From Protaetiibacter sp. SSC-01 (GTDB lineage: Bacteria; Actinomycetota; Actinomycetes; Actinomycetales; Microbacteriaceae), in contig NZ_CP059987.1 in NCBI RefSeq assembly GCF_014483895.1, positions 1,054,001 through 1,118,000 of the forward strand: a stretch of 64,000 nt of DNA, in the 5' to 3' direction. The notes under the pieces are model-generated. The model made no database searches and had not been told where the DNA came from. It was given only the letters and a program-made list of their open reading frames with translations. Each line of letters starts with the position of its first letter. Within the stretch, counting starts at the first letter, position 1. Positions 42,118 to 50,978 of this stretch are shown here, in pieces. The position numbers and the translations under genes are program-made.

Positions 42118-42717
42118 CTAGACGGCGACCTCCGTCTTGCCCGAGGTGCGCGCGCGGATCGCGATGACGACGAGCACGACGCCCGCGATCACCGCGTACC
42201 AGCCGAGCATGAAGATGAGGCCGATGAGGGCCGACACGGGCGTCACGAACAGCAGGATCGCGAGCAGGACGCCGAAGAGGATCGTCACGACCGAGAACAC
42301 GATCCCGAGGGTCTTCGCCGAGCCGCTCGCGAGCGAGGCGGCGGCCGGGATGCCGAAGATGCCGTCGACGATGGCCCAGATCGCGATCGTCCAGAGCAGC
42401 ACGAGCAGTGCGAGCGCGCCCGCCGCGGCGGGGAAGATCATCGCGACGAGGCCCGCGATGACGCCGACGGCGCCGATCGCGAGCAGCCACACCCACTTGG
42501 AGTCGGTGCGCCGCACCGAGATGGCGTGGCCGATCGTGAACACGCCGTCGACGAGGGCGTAGACGCCCCACACCCACACGAACGCGACGGCGGTCGCGAC
42601 GGGCCACACGAAGGCGAGGACGCCCAGGATGATGGCGAAGACGCCGCGCAGCAGCACGAGCCACCACACGGACCTGATGAGACTGCTGTCGGCCCCGAGG
42701 GCCGCATCGTTCGACAT
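42118..42717 (-). CDS. HdeD-family membrane protein
   Basis: 199 residues, six helices in three hairpin pairs (LRGVFAIILGVLAFVWPVAT; LLWTIAIWAIVDGIFGIPAA). HdeD-like proteins are linked to acid resistance and general stress. A strong RBS (GAAGGAGA) precedes the ATG. Confidence 0.9.
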   Translation of the reverse strand: MSNDAALGADSSLIRSVWWLVLLRGVFAIILGVLAFVWPVATAVAFVWVWGVYALVDGVFTIGHAISVRRTDSKWVWLLAIGAVGVIAGLVAMIFPAAAGALALLVLLWTIAIWAIVDGIFGIPAAASLASGSAKTLGIVFSVVTILFGVLLAILLFVTPVSALIGLIFMLGWYAVIAGVVLVVIAIRARTSGKTEVAV

Positions 42718-42772
42718 GGCGGTTCTCCTTCGATCCCCGGCGGGTCGCGGTGGCCCGTCGACGAGGCAGAGC

Positions 42773-43417
42773 CTAGCGACGCGGCCCGTTGACGGCCACC
42801 CTCTCGGCGTACCGCGCGAAGATCTGCTTGCCGGGGGTCGTGTCGTCCACATCCGCGTCGACGGCGCGCTCGAGCAGCATCTTGAGCCCGTCGGCGACGA
42901 CGTCGATGAGCTGGCCGGGCGCCGACATGGCGACCCCCGAGCCCATGACGCTGATGACGGCGGCCACCGCGTGCGGGTCGGCGTCCTCGCGCACCATCCC
43001 GGCGTCCTGCAACGCGGGGAGCAGCTCGGGGTGCACGGTGAGGTCGGGCACCGCGGCGACGCCGTCGATCGACCGCATGACACGGTTGAGGCCCGCCGGG
43101 TCGTCGATGTAGAGCGCTCGCGCGAACGGATGCTCGAAAACGGCCACGAGCGCGTAGCCGAAGATGCGTGAGGGGAGGCCGCCGCGCGGGTCGCGTTCGA
43201 CGTTGTCGACGACCCCGTGCAGCAGCTCCTGCGCCTCGCGCGTGAAGAGCGCGGCGAGGAGGTCCTCGAAGACGGGGTAGACGCGCCTGACGGCGTCGAC
43301 ATCCGTCCCGAGACGTTGGGCGAGGGTGGTGTAGCGGAGCGTTTCGACGCCGTCGCCGATCACGATTGCGGAGGCCGCGTCGAGGATCTGCTCGGCGGTG
43401 GGAGTGGTGGTGTCCAT
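42773..43417 (-). CDS. TetR/AcrR-family regulator
   Basis: 214 residues. HTH from TAEQILDAASAIVIGDGVE to RRVYPVFEDLLAALFTREAQ (about 7-58), then an effector domain. The predicted promoter (TAGGCT near 43450) lies upstream on the minus strand. No clear palindrome was found. It may control HdeD, which lies downstream on the same strand. Confidence 0.88.
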   Translation of the reverse strand: MDTTTPTAEQILDAASAIVIGDGVETLRYTTLAQRLGTDVDAVRRVYPVFEDLLAALFTREAQELLHGVVDNVERDPRGGLPSRIFGYALVAVFEHPFARALYIDDPAGLNRVMRSIDGVAAVPDLTVHPELLPALQDAGMVREDADPHAVAAVISVMGSGVAMSAPGQLIDVVADGLKMLLERAVDADVDDTTPGKQIFARYAERVAVNGPRR

Positions 43418-43497
43418 TCGCTGCCGATCGAGTGTGGTGTGAGGCAAGCCTAAGGGGGCCTCATGCCGCAACGTGCACCCCCTTCGGGGGCGCGTCC

Positions 43498-44709
43498 TCA
43501 GGCGGGACGGATGTCGGCACCCGCGAGCCGCTCGGCCGCCTCCCGCAGCACCTCGACGCGCTTGCAGAACGCGAACCGCACAAGGGACCGGTACGGCGCA
43601 CGCCGGTCGGGGTGCACGAAGGCGGTGAGGGGAATGCCGACGACGCCCGCGAGCTCGGGGAGCCGACGGCACAGCTGCTCGGCGTCGTCCACCCCGAGCG
43701 GCGCGGCATCCGCGATCACGAAGTAGGAGCCCGACGGGCGGCTGACCTCGAAGCCGGCCGCGCGGAGCCCGTCCGACAGTAGGTCGCGCTTGGCCTCGAG
43801 CGTCGCGGCCGCGTCGTGGAAGAACGCGTCGGGGAGGTCGAGCCCCGTCGCGACGGCGGGCTGGAAGGGCGCGCCGCCCACGTAGGTGAGGAACTGCTTC
43901 ACGGCGAGCACGGCATCCCGCAGCTCGGGCGACGCCGTGAGCCAGCCGATCTTCCATCCCGTCGTCGAAAAGGTCTTGCCGGCACTCGAGATCGTGATGA
44001 CCCGGCCCGCGGCCCCGGGCCGGGTCGCGGCGGGCACGTGCGCCCGTCCGTCGAACACGAGGTGCTCGTAGACCTCGTCGGTCACGACGAGGGCGTCGTG
44101 CCGGTGTGCGAGCTCGATCGCGAGGTCGAGCAGCCCGGTGTCGAGCATCGCGCCCGTCGGGTTGTGGGGCGTGTTGAGCAGGATGATGCGCGTGCGATCG
44201 GTGACGGCGGCGCGCAAGGCGTCGGGGTCGGGCAGGAAGTCGGGGGCGGTGAGCGGCACGGGCACGTGGCGTCCGCCCGCGAGGGCGATGATGGCGCCAT
44301 AGGAGTCGTAGACGGGCTCGAGGGTCACGACCTCGTCGCCCGGCTCGACGAACGCGAGGAGCGTCGCGGCGAGGGCCTCGGTCGCGCCCGCGGTCACGAG
44401 CACCTCGCGCTCGGGGTCGACGTCGAGCCCGTAGAAGCGCTTCTGGTGACGGGCGATCGCCTCGCGCAGCACGGGCATCCCGAGTCCCGGCGGGTACTGG
44501 TTGACGCCCGCCGCGATCGCGTCGCGCGCCGCCTCGAGGATCTCGGCGGGGCCGTCCTCGTCGGGGAAGCCCTGGCCGAGGTTGAGGGCGCCGGTCGCCG
44601 CCGCGAGGGCCGACATCTCGGCGAAGATGGTGGGCCGCGCGACGCCGTCCGGGCCGATCAGCAGGGCTCCGCGCGCGGCTCGCCTCCAGGGTGCGTCGGT
44701 CACCCGCAC
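43498..44709 (-). CDS. Class I/II pyridoxal-phosphate aminotransferase
   Basis: 403 residues (V3 is an alternative GTG start). PLP lysine Lys245 in SSAGKTFSTTGWKIGW, HNPTG at 182-186, and Asp211 in VVTDEVYEHL. The sequence resembles the kynurenine/methionine aminotransferase and DapC (succinyl-DAP aminotransferase) group; which one cannot be told. Single gene, divergent from htrA. Confidence 0.9.
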   Translation of the reverse strand: MRVTDAPWRRAARGALLIGPDGVARPTIFAEMSALAAATGALNLGQGFPDEDGPAEILEAARDAIAAGVNQYPPGLGMPVLREAIARHQKRFYGLDVDPEREVLVTAGATEALAATLLAFVEPGDEVVTLEPVYDSYGAIIALAGGRHVPVPLTAPDFLPDPDALRAAVTDRTRIILLNTPHNPTGAMLDTGLLDLAIELAHRHDALVVTDEVYEHLVFDGRAHVPAATRPGAAGRVITISSAGKTFSTTGWKIGWLTASPELRDAVLAVKQFLTYVGGAPFQPAVATGLDLPDAFFHDAAATLEAKRDLLSDGLRAAGFEVSRPSGSYFVIADAAPLGVDDAEQLCRRLPELAGVVGIPLTAFVHPDRRAPYRSLVRFAFCKRVEVLREAAERLAGADIRPA

Positions 44710-44741
44710 ACGCTACCCGGAACCGGGATGCACAGGCGAAG

Positions 44742-44747
44742 TAGGCT
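44742..44747 (+). promoter_or_regulatory. -10 box of the HtrA gene
   Basis: TAGGCT about 70 bases before the ATG at 44817. Confidence 0.4.
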
Positions 44748-44816
44748 CGAAGGCCGAGCATAGGGATCGTTCAGCTTGGCACCTCACGCTGGCGACTGCG
44801 TGAAAGGAGCGCCCCC

Positions 44817-46295
44817 ATGTCCGACCTCGAGTCGTCTGAGAACACCACCCCCGAAGCCACCGAGCCTGCCGCCCCCGAGCAGCCGGCCGCCGCGCCCGTC
44901 GAGCCCGCTCCCGTCGCTGCGGCGTCCGCCCCCGCGGAGACCGCCCCCACGGAGCCCTTCGTGCCGCTTCCCGGCACCCCCGCCGCGTCCGCCGCCCCCG
45001 CATCCGGCCAGGTGCCGCCGAGCCTCGGCGGTTCGGCGGCGCAGCCCTCCCCCGCCGCAGACGCGCCGAAGCGCCAGCGCTCGGTCGCCGTGCCCGTCAT
45101 CGCGGCCGCGATCGTCGCCGCCCTCCTCGGCGGCGGAGCGGGTGCGGGCGTCGCGGCGTGGGCCATCACGAGCCAGCAGGCCGAGCAGTCGCAGGGCCAG
45201 TCGCAGCCGCAGACCATCACGGTCAACAACCCCGACGGCGCCGACGTCGTCACCGCCGTCGCCGCGAAGGCCCTCGACTCGGTCGTCACGATCCGCGTCT
45301 CGTCGAGCAGCTCGGGCGGCTCGGGCTCGGGCGTCATCCTCAGCTCCGACGGCTACGTGCTCACCAACACCCACGTCGTGACCCTCGACGGAGCCTCCGC
45401 CGACGGCACGATCGAGGTCACGACCGCCGACGGTCGCATCTTCCCCGCGAAGGTCGTGGGCCTCGACCCGCTCGTCGACCTCGCCGTCATCAAGCTGCAG
45501 GGCGCATCCGGGCTCACCGCCGTCGAGTGGGGCGACTCCACGAAGCTCGACGTCGGCGACCAGGTCGTCGCGATCGGCGCGCCGCTCGGCCTCTCGAACA
45601 CCGTCACCGACGGCATCGTGAGCGCGCTCGGCCGCAGCATCCAGATCCAGTCGTCGGCCGTGCCCGACTCGGGCGACGACGACGCGACCCCCGACGACCG
45701 TCAGAACGGCGGCCAGGGCCCGTTCGACTTCTGGAACTTCGACCCGGAAGGCGGCGACGGCGAGCCGCAGCAGCGCCAGCAGTCGTCGACGATCTCGCTG
45801 CCCGTCATCCAGACCGACGCGGCCATCAACCCCGGCAACTCGGGCGGCGCGCTGCTCAACGACACGGGCCAGCTCGTCGGCATCAACGTCGCGATCGCCT
45901 CCACCGGGGGGTCCCTGTCGAGCAGCCAGAGCGGCTCGATCGGCGTCGGGTTCGCGATCCCGTCGTCGCTCGCGAAGCGCGTCGCCGAGGAGATCATCGA
46001 GAACGGCGAGGCCACGCACGGCCTGCTCGGCGCGACCGTCAGCACTGCCACCTCGGCCGAGTCGGACGTCGTGGGCGCCGTGATCCAGGACGTCACCCCC
46101 GGCGGCGCCGCCGACAAGGCCGGTCTCAAAGAGGGCGACGTCGTGACGCGCTTCAACGGCACCGCGATCACGAGCAGCACCGACCTCACGGCCCAGGTGC
46201 GCGCCCTCGCGGCGGGTGCGGATGCCGAGCTCGTCTACCAGCGCGGCGGCGCCGAGCGCACCGTCGACGTGACCCTCGGCGAGCTCCAGCTCTGA
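44817..46295 (+). CDS. HtrA/DegP-like membrane-anchored serine protease with PDZ
   Basis: 492 residues. A disordered Ala/Pro-rich cytosolic N-terminus (1-85), one membrane helix (about 91-117), a trypsin-like domain with His186 (LTNTHVV), Asp221 (DLAVIKL) and Ser342 (INPGNSGGALL), and a PDZ domain (about 400-490). It degrades or refolds damaged exported proteins. An acidic insert (PDSGDDDATPDDRQNGG) lies between the Asp and Ser regions. RBS GAAAGGAG. Confidence 0.93.
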   Translation: MSDLESSENTTPEATEPAAPEQPAAAPVEPAPVAAASAPAETAPTEPFVPLPGTPAASAAPASGQVPPSLGGSAAQPSPAADAPKRQRSVAVPVIAAAIVAALLGGGAGAGVAAWAITSQQAEQSQGQSQPQTITVNNPDGADVVTAVAAKALDSVVTIRVSSSSSGGSGSGVILSSDGYVLTNTHVVTLDGASADGTIEVTTADGRIFPAKVVGLDPLVDLAVIKLQGASGLTAVEWGDSTKLDVGDQVVAIGAPLGLSNTVTDGIVSALGRSIQIQSSAVPDSGDDDATPDDRQNGGQGPFDFWNFDPEGGDGEPQQRQQSSTISLPVIQTDAAINPGNSGGALLNDTGQLVGINVAIASTGGSLSSSQSGSIGVGFAIPSSLAKRVAEEIIENGEATHGLLGATVSTATSAESDVVGAVIQDVTPGGAADKAGLKEGDVVTRFNGTAITSSTDLTAQVRALAAGADAELVYQRGGAERTVDVTLGELQL

Positions 46296-46304
46296 CACGC
46301 ACCG

Positions 46305-46356
46305 CGGGCCCCCGCTGCGCCCTCCCCGTTCCTCCGGGGCGCTCGGCGGGGGCCCG
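46305..46356 (+). terminator. Terminator after htrA
   Basis: CGGGCCCCCGC and GCGGGGGCCCG are perfect 11-bp arms with inner pairing (GCGCC/GGGGCGC). Confidence 0.75.
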
Positions 46357-46385
46357 TCGCGCGCTGCCGTGACACCCCGCGTTGC

Positions 46386-46391
46386 TAGGCT
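46386..46391 (+). promoter_or_regulatory. -10 box of the GT2 gene
   Basis: TAGGCT about 35 bases before the ATG at 46426, which has GGAGG. Confidence 0.45.
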
Positions 46392-46425
46392 CGACCGAGC
46401 CGCATCCGCGGACACAGGAGGACGC

Positions 46426-47472
46426 ATGGCACTGCCGGACCCGGCGCCCGGCGTCTCGTACGTCATGCCGGTGCTCAACGAGGTCGCGTACATCGCGGAC
46501 GCCGTCGGCTCGGTGCTCCGCCAGGAGTACGACGGCCCCGTCGAGGTGATCCTCGCGCTCGGCCCGTCGACCGACGGCACAGCGGATGTCGTGGCCGGGC
46601 TCGTCGCCGCCGACCCCCGCATCCGCATCGTCGAGAACCCGGGGATGGACATCCCGATCGGGCTCAACCTCGCGATCGAGGCGGCCCGCTATCCCGTGAT
46701 CGTGCGCGTCGACGCGCACACCGAGCTCGCGCCCGACTACACGGCCCGCGGCGTGGAGACGCTCGCGCGCACGGGGGCGGCGAGCGTCGGCGGAGTCATG
46801 GCGGCGGTCGGCAAGCCGGGCGTGCAGGCCGCGATCGCGCGGGCCTACAACAGCCGCTTCGGCCTCGGCGGGGCGAGCTACCACGACGACGACGCCGTCG
46901 AAGAGGGTCCGGCCGAGTCGGCGTATCTCGGGGTCATGGATGCCGCGGTGCTGCGCGAGATCGGCGGCTACGACGGCAGCCTCCGCCGCGGCGAGGACTG
47001 GGAGCTCAACTTCCGTCTGCGCAGCCAGGGCCACCTCGTGTGGTTCGACCCCGCACTGCAGGTGCGCTACTGGCCTCGGTCGACGTGGGGCGCCCTGACC
47101 CGCCAGTTCTGGGCGACAGGAGTGTGGCGCGGGGAGCTCGTGCGGCGCCTCGGCGGCCGCAACTCGCTGCGCTACTTCGCCCCGCCGCTCTTCGTGCTCG
47201 ACCTCGTGCTGTGCGTCATCGCTGCGCCCCTCCTGCTCACGGGCCTCGTCTCGGGCTGGGTCGCCTGGGTCCTCGCGCTCGTCTATCTCGGGCCCGTGCT
47301 CTACCTCGCGCTGCTCGCCTTCGCGGCGCTCCGCTCGCAGGGCGGGCTGCTCGACCGGCTGCGCGTCGCCTACGCGATCGCCGTCATGCACGTGAGCTGG
47401 GGCTCGGGCTTCATCGTCGGCGTCACGCGCGGCGCGGGCGACGCCGTCGACACGTCGCGCACGGAGTCCTGA
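46426..47472 (+). CDS. Family 2 glycosyltransferase with C-terminal membrane helices
   Basis: 348 residues. GT-A fold: SYVMPVLNEVAYIADAVGSV (11-30), the DXD-equivalent VRVDAHTEL (about 102-110), and RRGEDWELNFRLRSQGHL (acceptor/catalytic region). Two or three membrane helices (about 250-300) tether it. It may start or decorate the wall polymer made by the neighbouring genes. Convergent with the double CDP-glycerol enzyme. Confidence 0.9.
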   Translation: MALPDPAPGVSYVMPVLNEVAYIADAVGSVLRQEYDGPVEVILALGPSTDGTADVVAGLVAADPRIRIVENPGMDIPIGLNLAIEAARYPVIVRVDAHTELAPDYTARGVETLARTGAASVGGVMAAVGKPGVQAAIARAYNSRFGLGGASYHDDDAVEEGPAESAYLGVMDAAVLREIGGYDGSLRRGEDWELNFRLRSQGHLVWFDPALQVRYWPRSTWGALTRQFWATGVWRGELVRRLGGRNSLRYFAPPLFVLDLVLCVIAAPLLLTGLVSGWVAWVLALVYLGPVLYLALLAFAALRSQGGLLDRLRVAYAIAVMHVSWGSGFIVGVTRGAGDAVDTSRTES

Positions 47473-47492
47473 GCCTGCGACCGAGCCTCGGG

Positions 47493-50273
47493 CTACAGCC
47501 AGCCCGCGTCGATCATGCGCTGCACGAGGCGGCGTCCCGCGTCGCCGTCGTCGAGGGGCGTGAACCGCTCGCGCCACCGCGTCGCCTGCTGGCGGTACCG
47601 CGCCCGCGCGACCTCGGCATCCGCGATCGCGTCGAGCAGCTCCTCGCGCGTGCGCACGACGGGCCCGGGAGCCTCGGCGAGCAGATCGAAGTAGAACCCG
47701 CGCAGGTCGGAGCTGTAGTGGGCGAGGTCGGGCGTGAAGAACACGATCGGCCGACCCGTGGCCGAGAAGTCGAACATGACCGAGGAGTAGTCGGTCACGA
47801 GGACGTCCGAGACCTCGAGCAGGTCGGCGACGTTCGGGTAGCTCGTGACGTCGATGAGCCCGTCGGCCTCGAGGTCGCGCCCGTAGCGCAGGGTGCGCGA
47901 GTGGCCCCGCACGAGCAGCACGTGGTCGGGGCCGAGCTCGCGCGCGAAGCTCGTGAGGTCGAGGTAGTCGACCATCTCGGTGCGGTCGTCGCGCCAGGTG
48001 GGCGCGTAGAGCACGACGCGCGCGTCGTCGGGGATGCCCACCGCGCGGCGGATGGAGTCGGCGTCGGCGCCCGAGACGAGGCGGTCGTTGCGGGGATAGC
48101 CCTCGTCCCACGTGCCGCGCGTGAACGCGTACGCGGAGCGGAAGATGCGCGCGCTGTAGGCGTTCTGTGCGAGCAGCGCGTCCCAGCGGTCGCTCTCGCG
48201 CTTGACGGCGATGCGCGTGCGGAGCCCGACGTTCGGGCGGTCGAGGCCGAGGCGCTTGAGCATCGTGCCGTGCCACGTCTGCAGCACGTGCTGATGCGGG
48301 CGCTTGCGGTAGCGCTTGCGCAGCCAGTCGTTGACGACGAGCACGCGCGCGGCGGCCCGCACGCGCCACCACTCGCGGCTTCCCTCGATGAGGCGGATGT
48401 CGCCCTCAGGAATCGCGACCGAGCCGTCGACGACGCTCCAGTACCGCGCGACGTCGGGCCGCATCCGGCGCAGCGTGCGCGCGATGCCGAGCGGGTTGTC
48501 GGAGGCCGACTGCCCGTAGAAGCTCTCGAGGAAGACGGCGTCCTCGGGCGTCGGCGCCGAGCGGCGGTACGCGCGCTCGAGTCGGCGCTGCGCACGCGGG
48601 CCGCGCTCGTCGTCGGCGAGCGGCGCCGACACGCGCAGCACGAGCCCGCCGGCCTCCGCCCCCAGCTCGGCGTGGAAGAGCGGATGCGCGAGGCGCCCCG
48701 GCAGCTCGGTGTCGACGTGCAGGCGGCTCGTCGGGACCTCGCCCTCGAGGAACACGCGGTACTCGCCCGAGGGGAGCGCGAGCTCGGACGAGCCCCAGCG
48801 TTCCGCGAGGAGGGGCAGCAGCACGCTGAGGCTCCCGCCCGCCTCGACGGGCGCGTCGACGCGCGCCCGCGAGCCCTCGAGCCGCACCGCCGCGACGGGC
48901 CGCGTGGGGTCGGCGATCGTGAGACGCAGCGCCGGGCCGTCGGCCGCATCCTCGAAGTGCGCCTCCACGACGCGCGCGCGGGGCAGTCGACCGTCGGGCA
49001 CGTGCGCCTCCGACGGCGTGCCCGTGCGCGCGAGGATCTCCGCGAGCACGCGCTCGGCGCTGCGGCCATCGAGCCGGTCGACATGCTCCTCGCGCAGCCA
49101 CACCGTGTGGTGTGCGATGCTGCGGCCGAGCTCGGTGTCGGTGCCGGCCGCGTCGAGGTGCTCGAGCACGTGCTGCCAGCGGTTGACGTAGCGGTCGTCG
49201 CTGAAGACACGGTAGTTCTCGTAGAGGCCGCGCTTGCGCGCGTAGAGCTCGACGTCGGGGGCGAAGAACACGACGGGGCCGTCGGTGAGGGCGTAGTCGT
49301 AGGCGATCGACGAGTAGTCGGTCACGAGCGCGTCGACGCCCGCGAGCGCGGGGGTGACGTCGACGAGCCGGTTGTTTCCGAGCATGCGGATGCGGTCGGA
49401 GACCGCGGGACCCGCCGCGTAGTCGCCGAGGCCGAGCGGATGCGCGCGCACGAGCAGCACGGCGTCGCGCGCCTCGAGCCAGCGGGCGATCATCGCCCAC
49501 TCCTCGCCCGTCGGCGCACCCGGGTCGGGGGCGCCGTCGCGCCACGTGGGGGCGTAGAGCACGACGCGCGCGGCATCGTCGATCGGGCCCGCGGCATCCG
49601 CGAGCAGCATGCGCGCATCGGCGCGCACCTCGGCGGGGTCGCGGCCGAGCAGCGCGTCGTCGCGGATGTCGCCGATCGCCGGGATGCGGTCGGGGCGCAC
49701 CCCGAACGCGCTCGCGATGCGGGGCGCCACGAGCTCCGACGCGACCGGGAACAGGTCGATGCCGCGCCCCGCGAAGCGGTACGCCCGCGCGAGCAGCGCG
49801 CGCACGTAGCGGTGGTCGGGCACGCCGCGGATCTTGAGCGTCGCGGGGGAGTCGAGGTGCAGCTTCTTGAGCGGGATGCCGTGCCACAGCTGCACGACGA
49901 ACGCGCCGCTCGTCGCGTAGCGGTTGACGTCGCCGAAGCCGTGCGTGACGACGACGACACGGGCGCGCAGCGTCAACCAGAAGCCGCGCCACGAGCCCTT
50001 CGCGACCGCGTCGAGGCCGCGCGAGGTCGCCTCGGCGAGCTCGGCATCCGTGGTCGCGAGCCACACGAGCCGCGTGCGCTCGTCGAGCGTCTCGCGCGCC
50101 AGGCGGTAGAGCGGCAGCGCGCCCTCCGCGAGCCCGATGCCGCATCCGAACACCCACACCCGAGCGGTGCGGGGCACGAGCAACGCGGCAAGCGCGCCGA
50201 GGGCGTAGAGCGGCAGGCGGAGCAGCTTTCGGGCGTTGCCCGCGCCGAAGGTGAAGGTCGCAGGCATCGGCAC
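47493..50273 (-). CDS. Double-domain CDP-glycerol:glycerophosphotransferase family enzyme (TagF/TarL-like)
   Basis: 926 residues; a GTG at 50273 and an ATG at 50267 both fit. Two teichoic-acid polymerase-like domains are present: the N-terminal one with QLWHGIPLKKLHL (129-141) and VTDYSSIAYDYAL (317-329), the C-terminal one with QTWHGTMLKRLGL (665-677) and a second VTDYSSVMFDF near 810. A non-catalytic stretch with Ig-like strands (about 430-555) joins them. Each domain transfers glycerol-phosphate or ribitol-phosphate from a CDP donor; two in one chain suggests an alternating or bifunctional polymerase. The enzyme type is certain; the exact polyol is not. Confidence 0.88.
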   Translation of the reverse strand: MPMPATFTFGAGNARKLLRLPLYALGALAALLVPRTARVWVFGCGIGLAEGALPLYRLARETLDERTRLVWLATTDAELAEATSRGLDAVAKGSWRGFWLTLRARVVVVTHGFGDVNRYATSGAFVVQLWHGIPLKKLHLDSPATLKIRGVPDHRYVRALLARAYRFAGRGIDLFPVASELVAPRIASAFGVRPDRIPAIGDIRDDALLGRDPAEVRADARMLLADAAGPIDDAARVVLYAPTWRDGAPDPGAPTGEEWAMIARWLEARDAVLLVRAHPLGLGDYAAGPAVSDRIRMLGNNRLVDVTPALAGVDALVTDYSSIAYDYALTDGPVVFFAPDVELYARKRGLYENYRVFSDDRYVNRWQHVLEHLDAAGTDTELGRSIAHHTVWLREEHVDRLDGRSAERVLAEILARTGTPSEAHVPDGRLPRARVVEAHFEDAADGPALRLTIADPTRPVAAVRLEGSRARVDAPVEAGGSLSVLLPLLAERWGSSELALPSGEYRVFLEGEVPTSRLHVDTELPGRLAHPLFHAELGAEAGGLVLRVSAPLADDERGPRAQRRLERAYRRSAPTPEDAVFLESFYGQSASDNPLGIARTLRRMRPDVARYWSVVDGSVAIPEGDIRLIEGSREWWRVRAAARVLVVNDWLRKRYRKRPHQHVLQTWHGTMLKRLGLDRPNVGLRTRIAVKRESDRWDALLAQNAYSARIFRSAYAFTRGTWDEGYPRNDRLVSGADADSIRRAVGIPDDARVVLYAPTWRDDRTEMVDYLDLTSFARELGPDHVLLVRGHSRTLRYGRDLEADGLIDVTSYPNVADLLEVSDVLVTDYSSVMFDFSATGRPIVFFTPDLAHYSSDLRGFYFDLLAEAPGPVVRTREELLDAIADAEVARARYRQQATRWRERFTPLDDGDAGRRLVQRMIDAGWL

Positions 50274-50340
50274 GATTCTGTCACGCGCACCCCCGGGTGC
50301 GGGGCATGTCCCGACGCGCCGCGCCGCGCCCGCCGACGCG

Positions 50341-50817
50341 TCAGATCGTGTAGGTGCGGGGGCCCGGCGCGTCGGCGTAGGCGGCCGAGGGCGGGGGTGG
50401 CGGGGGAGTGGTCGGCTGCTCCGTGAGCACGAAGTGGCGACCCGAGACCTGCGTCGGCTCGATGCGCACCCAGATGGGCTTCTCGGTGTTCAGCTGGTTG
50501 CGCAGACCCGCGCGCTCGGCCTCGGCGATCTCGACCGGGCTGGTGATCATGCGGGCCTTGCCCTTGAGCACGACGCTCCACGCGAACCCCGGCTCGCGTC
50601 CGTCGATCTCGAAGGCCACATCCGGGTTGACGGTCAACTCGAGCAGCTTCGAGCCGGGCGCCGTGCGCAGCAGGATCGTGCGGTCCCAGGCGAGGTAGTT
50701 GATCGGGGTGATGTCCATGACGCCGAGCGCGTTCGTGGCGAGGCGCCCGAAGCGCTCGCGTTCGAGCAGAGCCCAGCACTGGTCATCGGTCAGACGGGTG
50801 ATCGGAGAGGTGGCCAT
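50341..50817 (-). CDS. Pyridoxamine 5'-phosphate oxidase-fold (FMN-binding) protein
   Basis: 158 residues. LLERERFGRLATNALGVMDI and PINYLAWDRTILLRTAPGSK, with a split-barrel pattern throughout. Proteins of this small group bind FMN, heme or F420 and act as uncharacterised reductases. A proline-rich tail (PTTPPPPPPSAAY) is atypical. It is divergent from the single-domain CDP-glycerol enzyme across 161 bp. Confidence 0.85.
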   Translation of the reverse strand: MATSPITRLTDDQCWALLERERFGRLATNALGVMDITPINYLAWDRTILLRTAPGSKLLELTVNPDVAFEIDGREPGFAWSVVLKGKARMITSPVEIAEAERAGLRNQLNTEKPIWVRIEPTQVSGRHFVLTEQPTTPPPPPPSAAYADAPGPRTYTI

Positions 50818-50978
50818 GCTCTCATCCGATCGGATGCCGCGGGCGGCCGGGGAGTGCCGAAGGTCCCGCGCTGCGGCAACCGATCGGTAACGATGCCCGC
50901 TCGCGGGCCGTCGCCCCCAGGGTCGCCTGGTGTAATTGTTCGGGCGCCCCGGCGCCTGCTGACGGGGGAGGACCACGC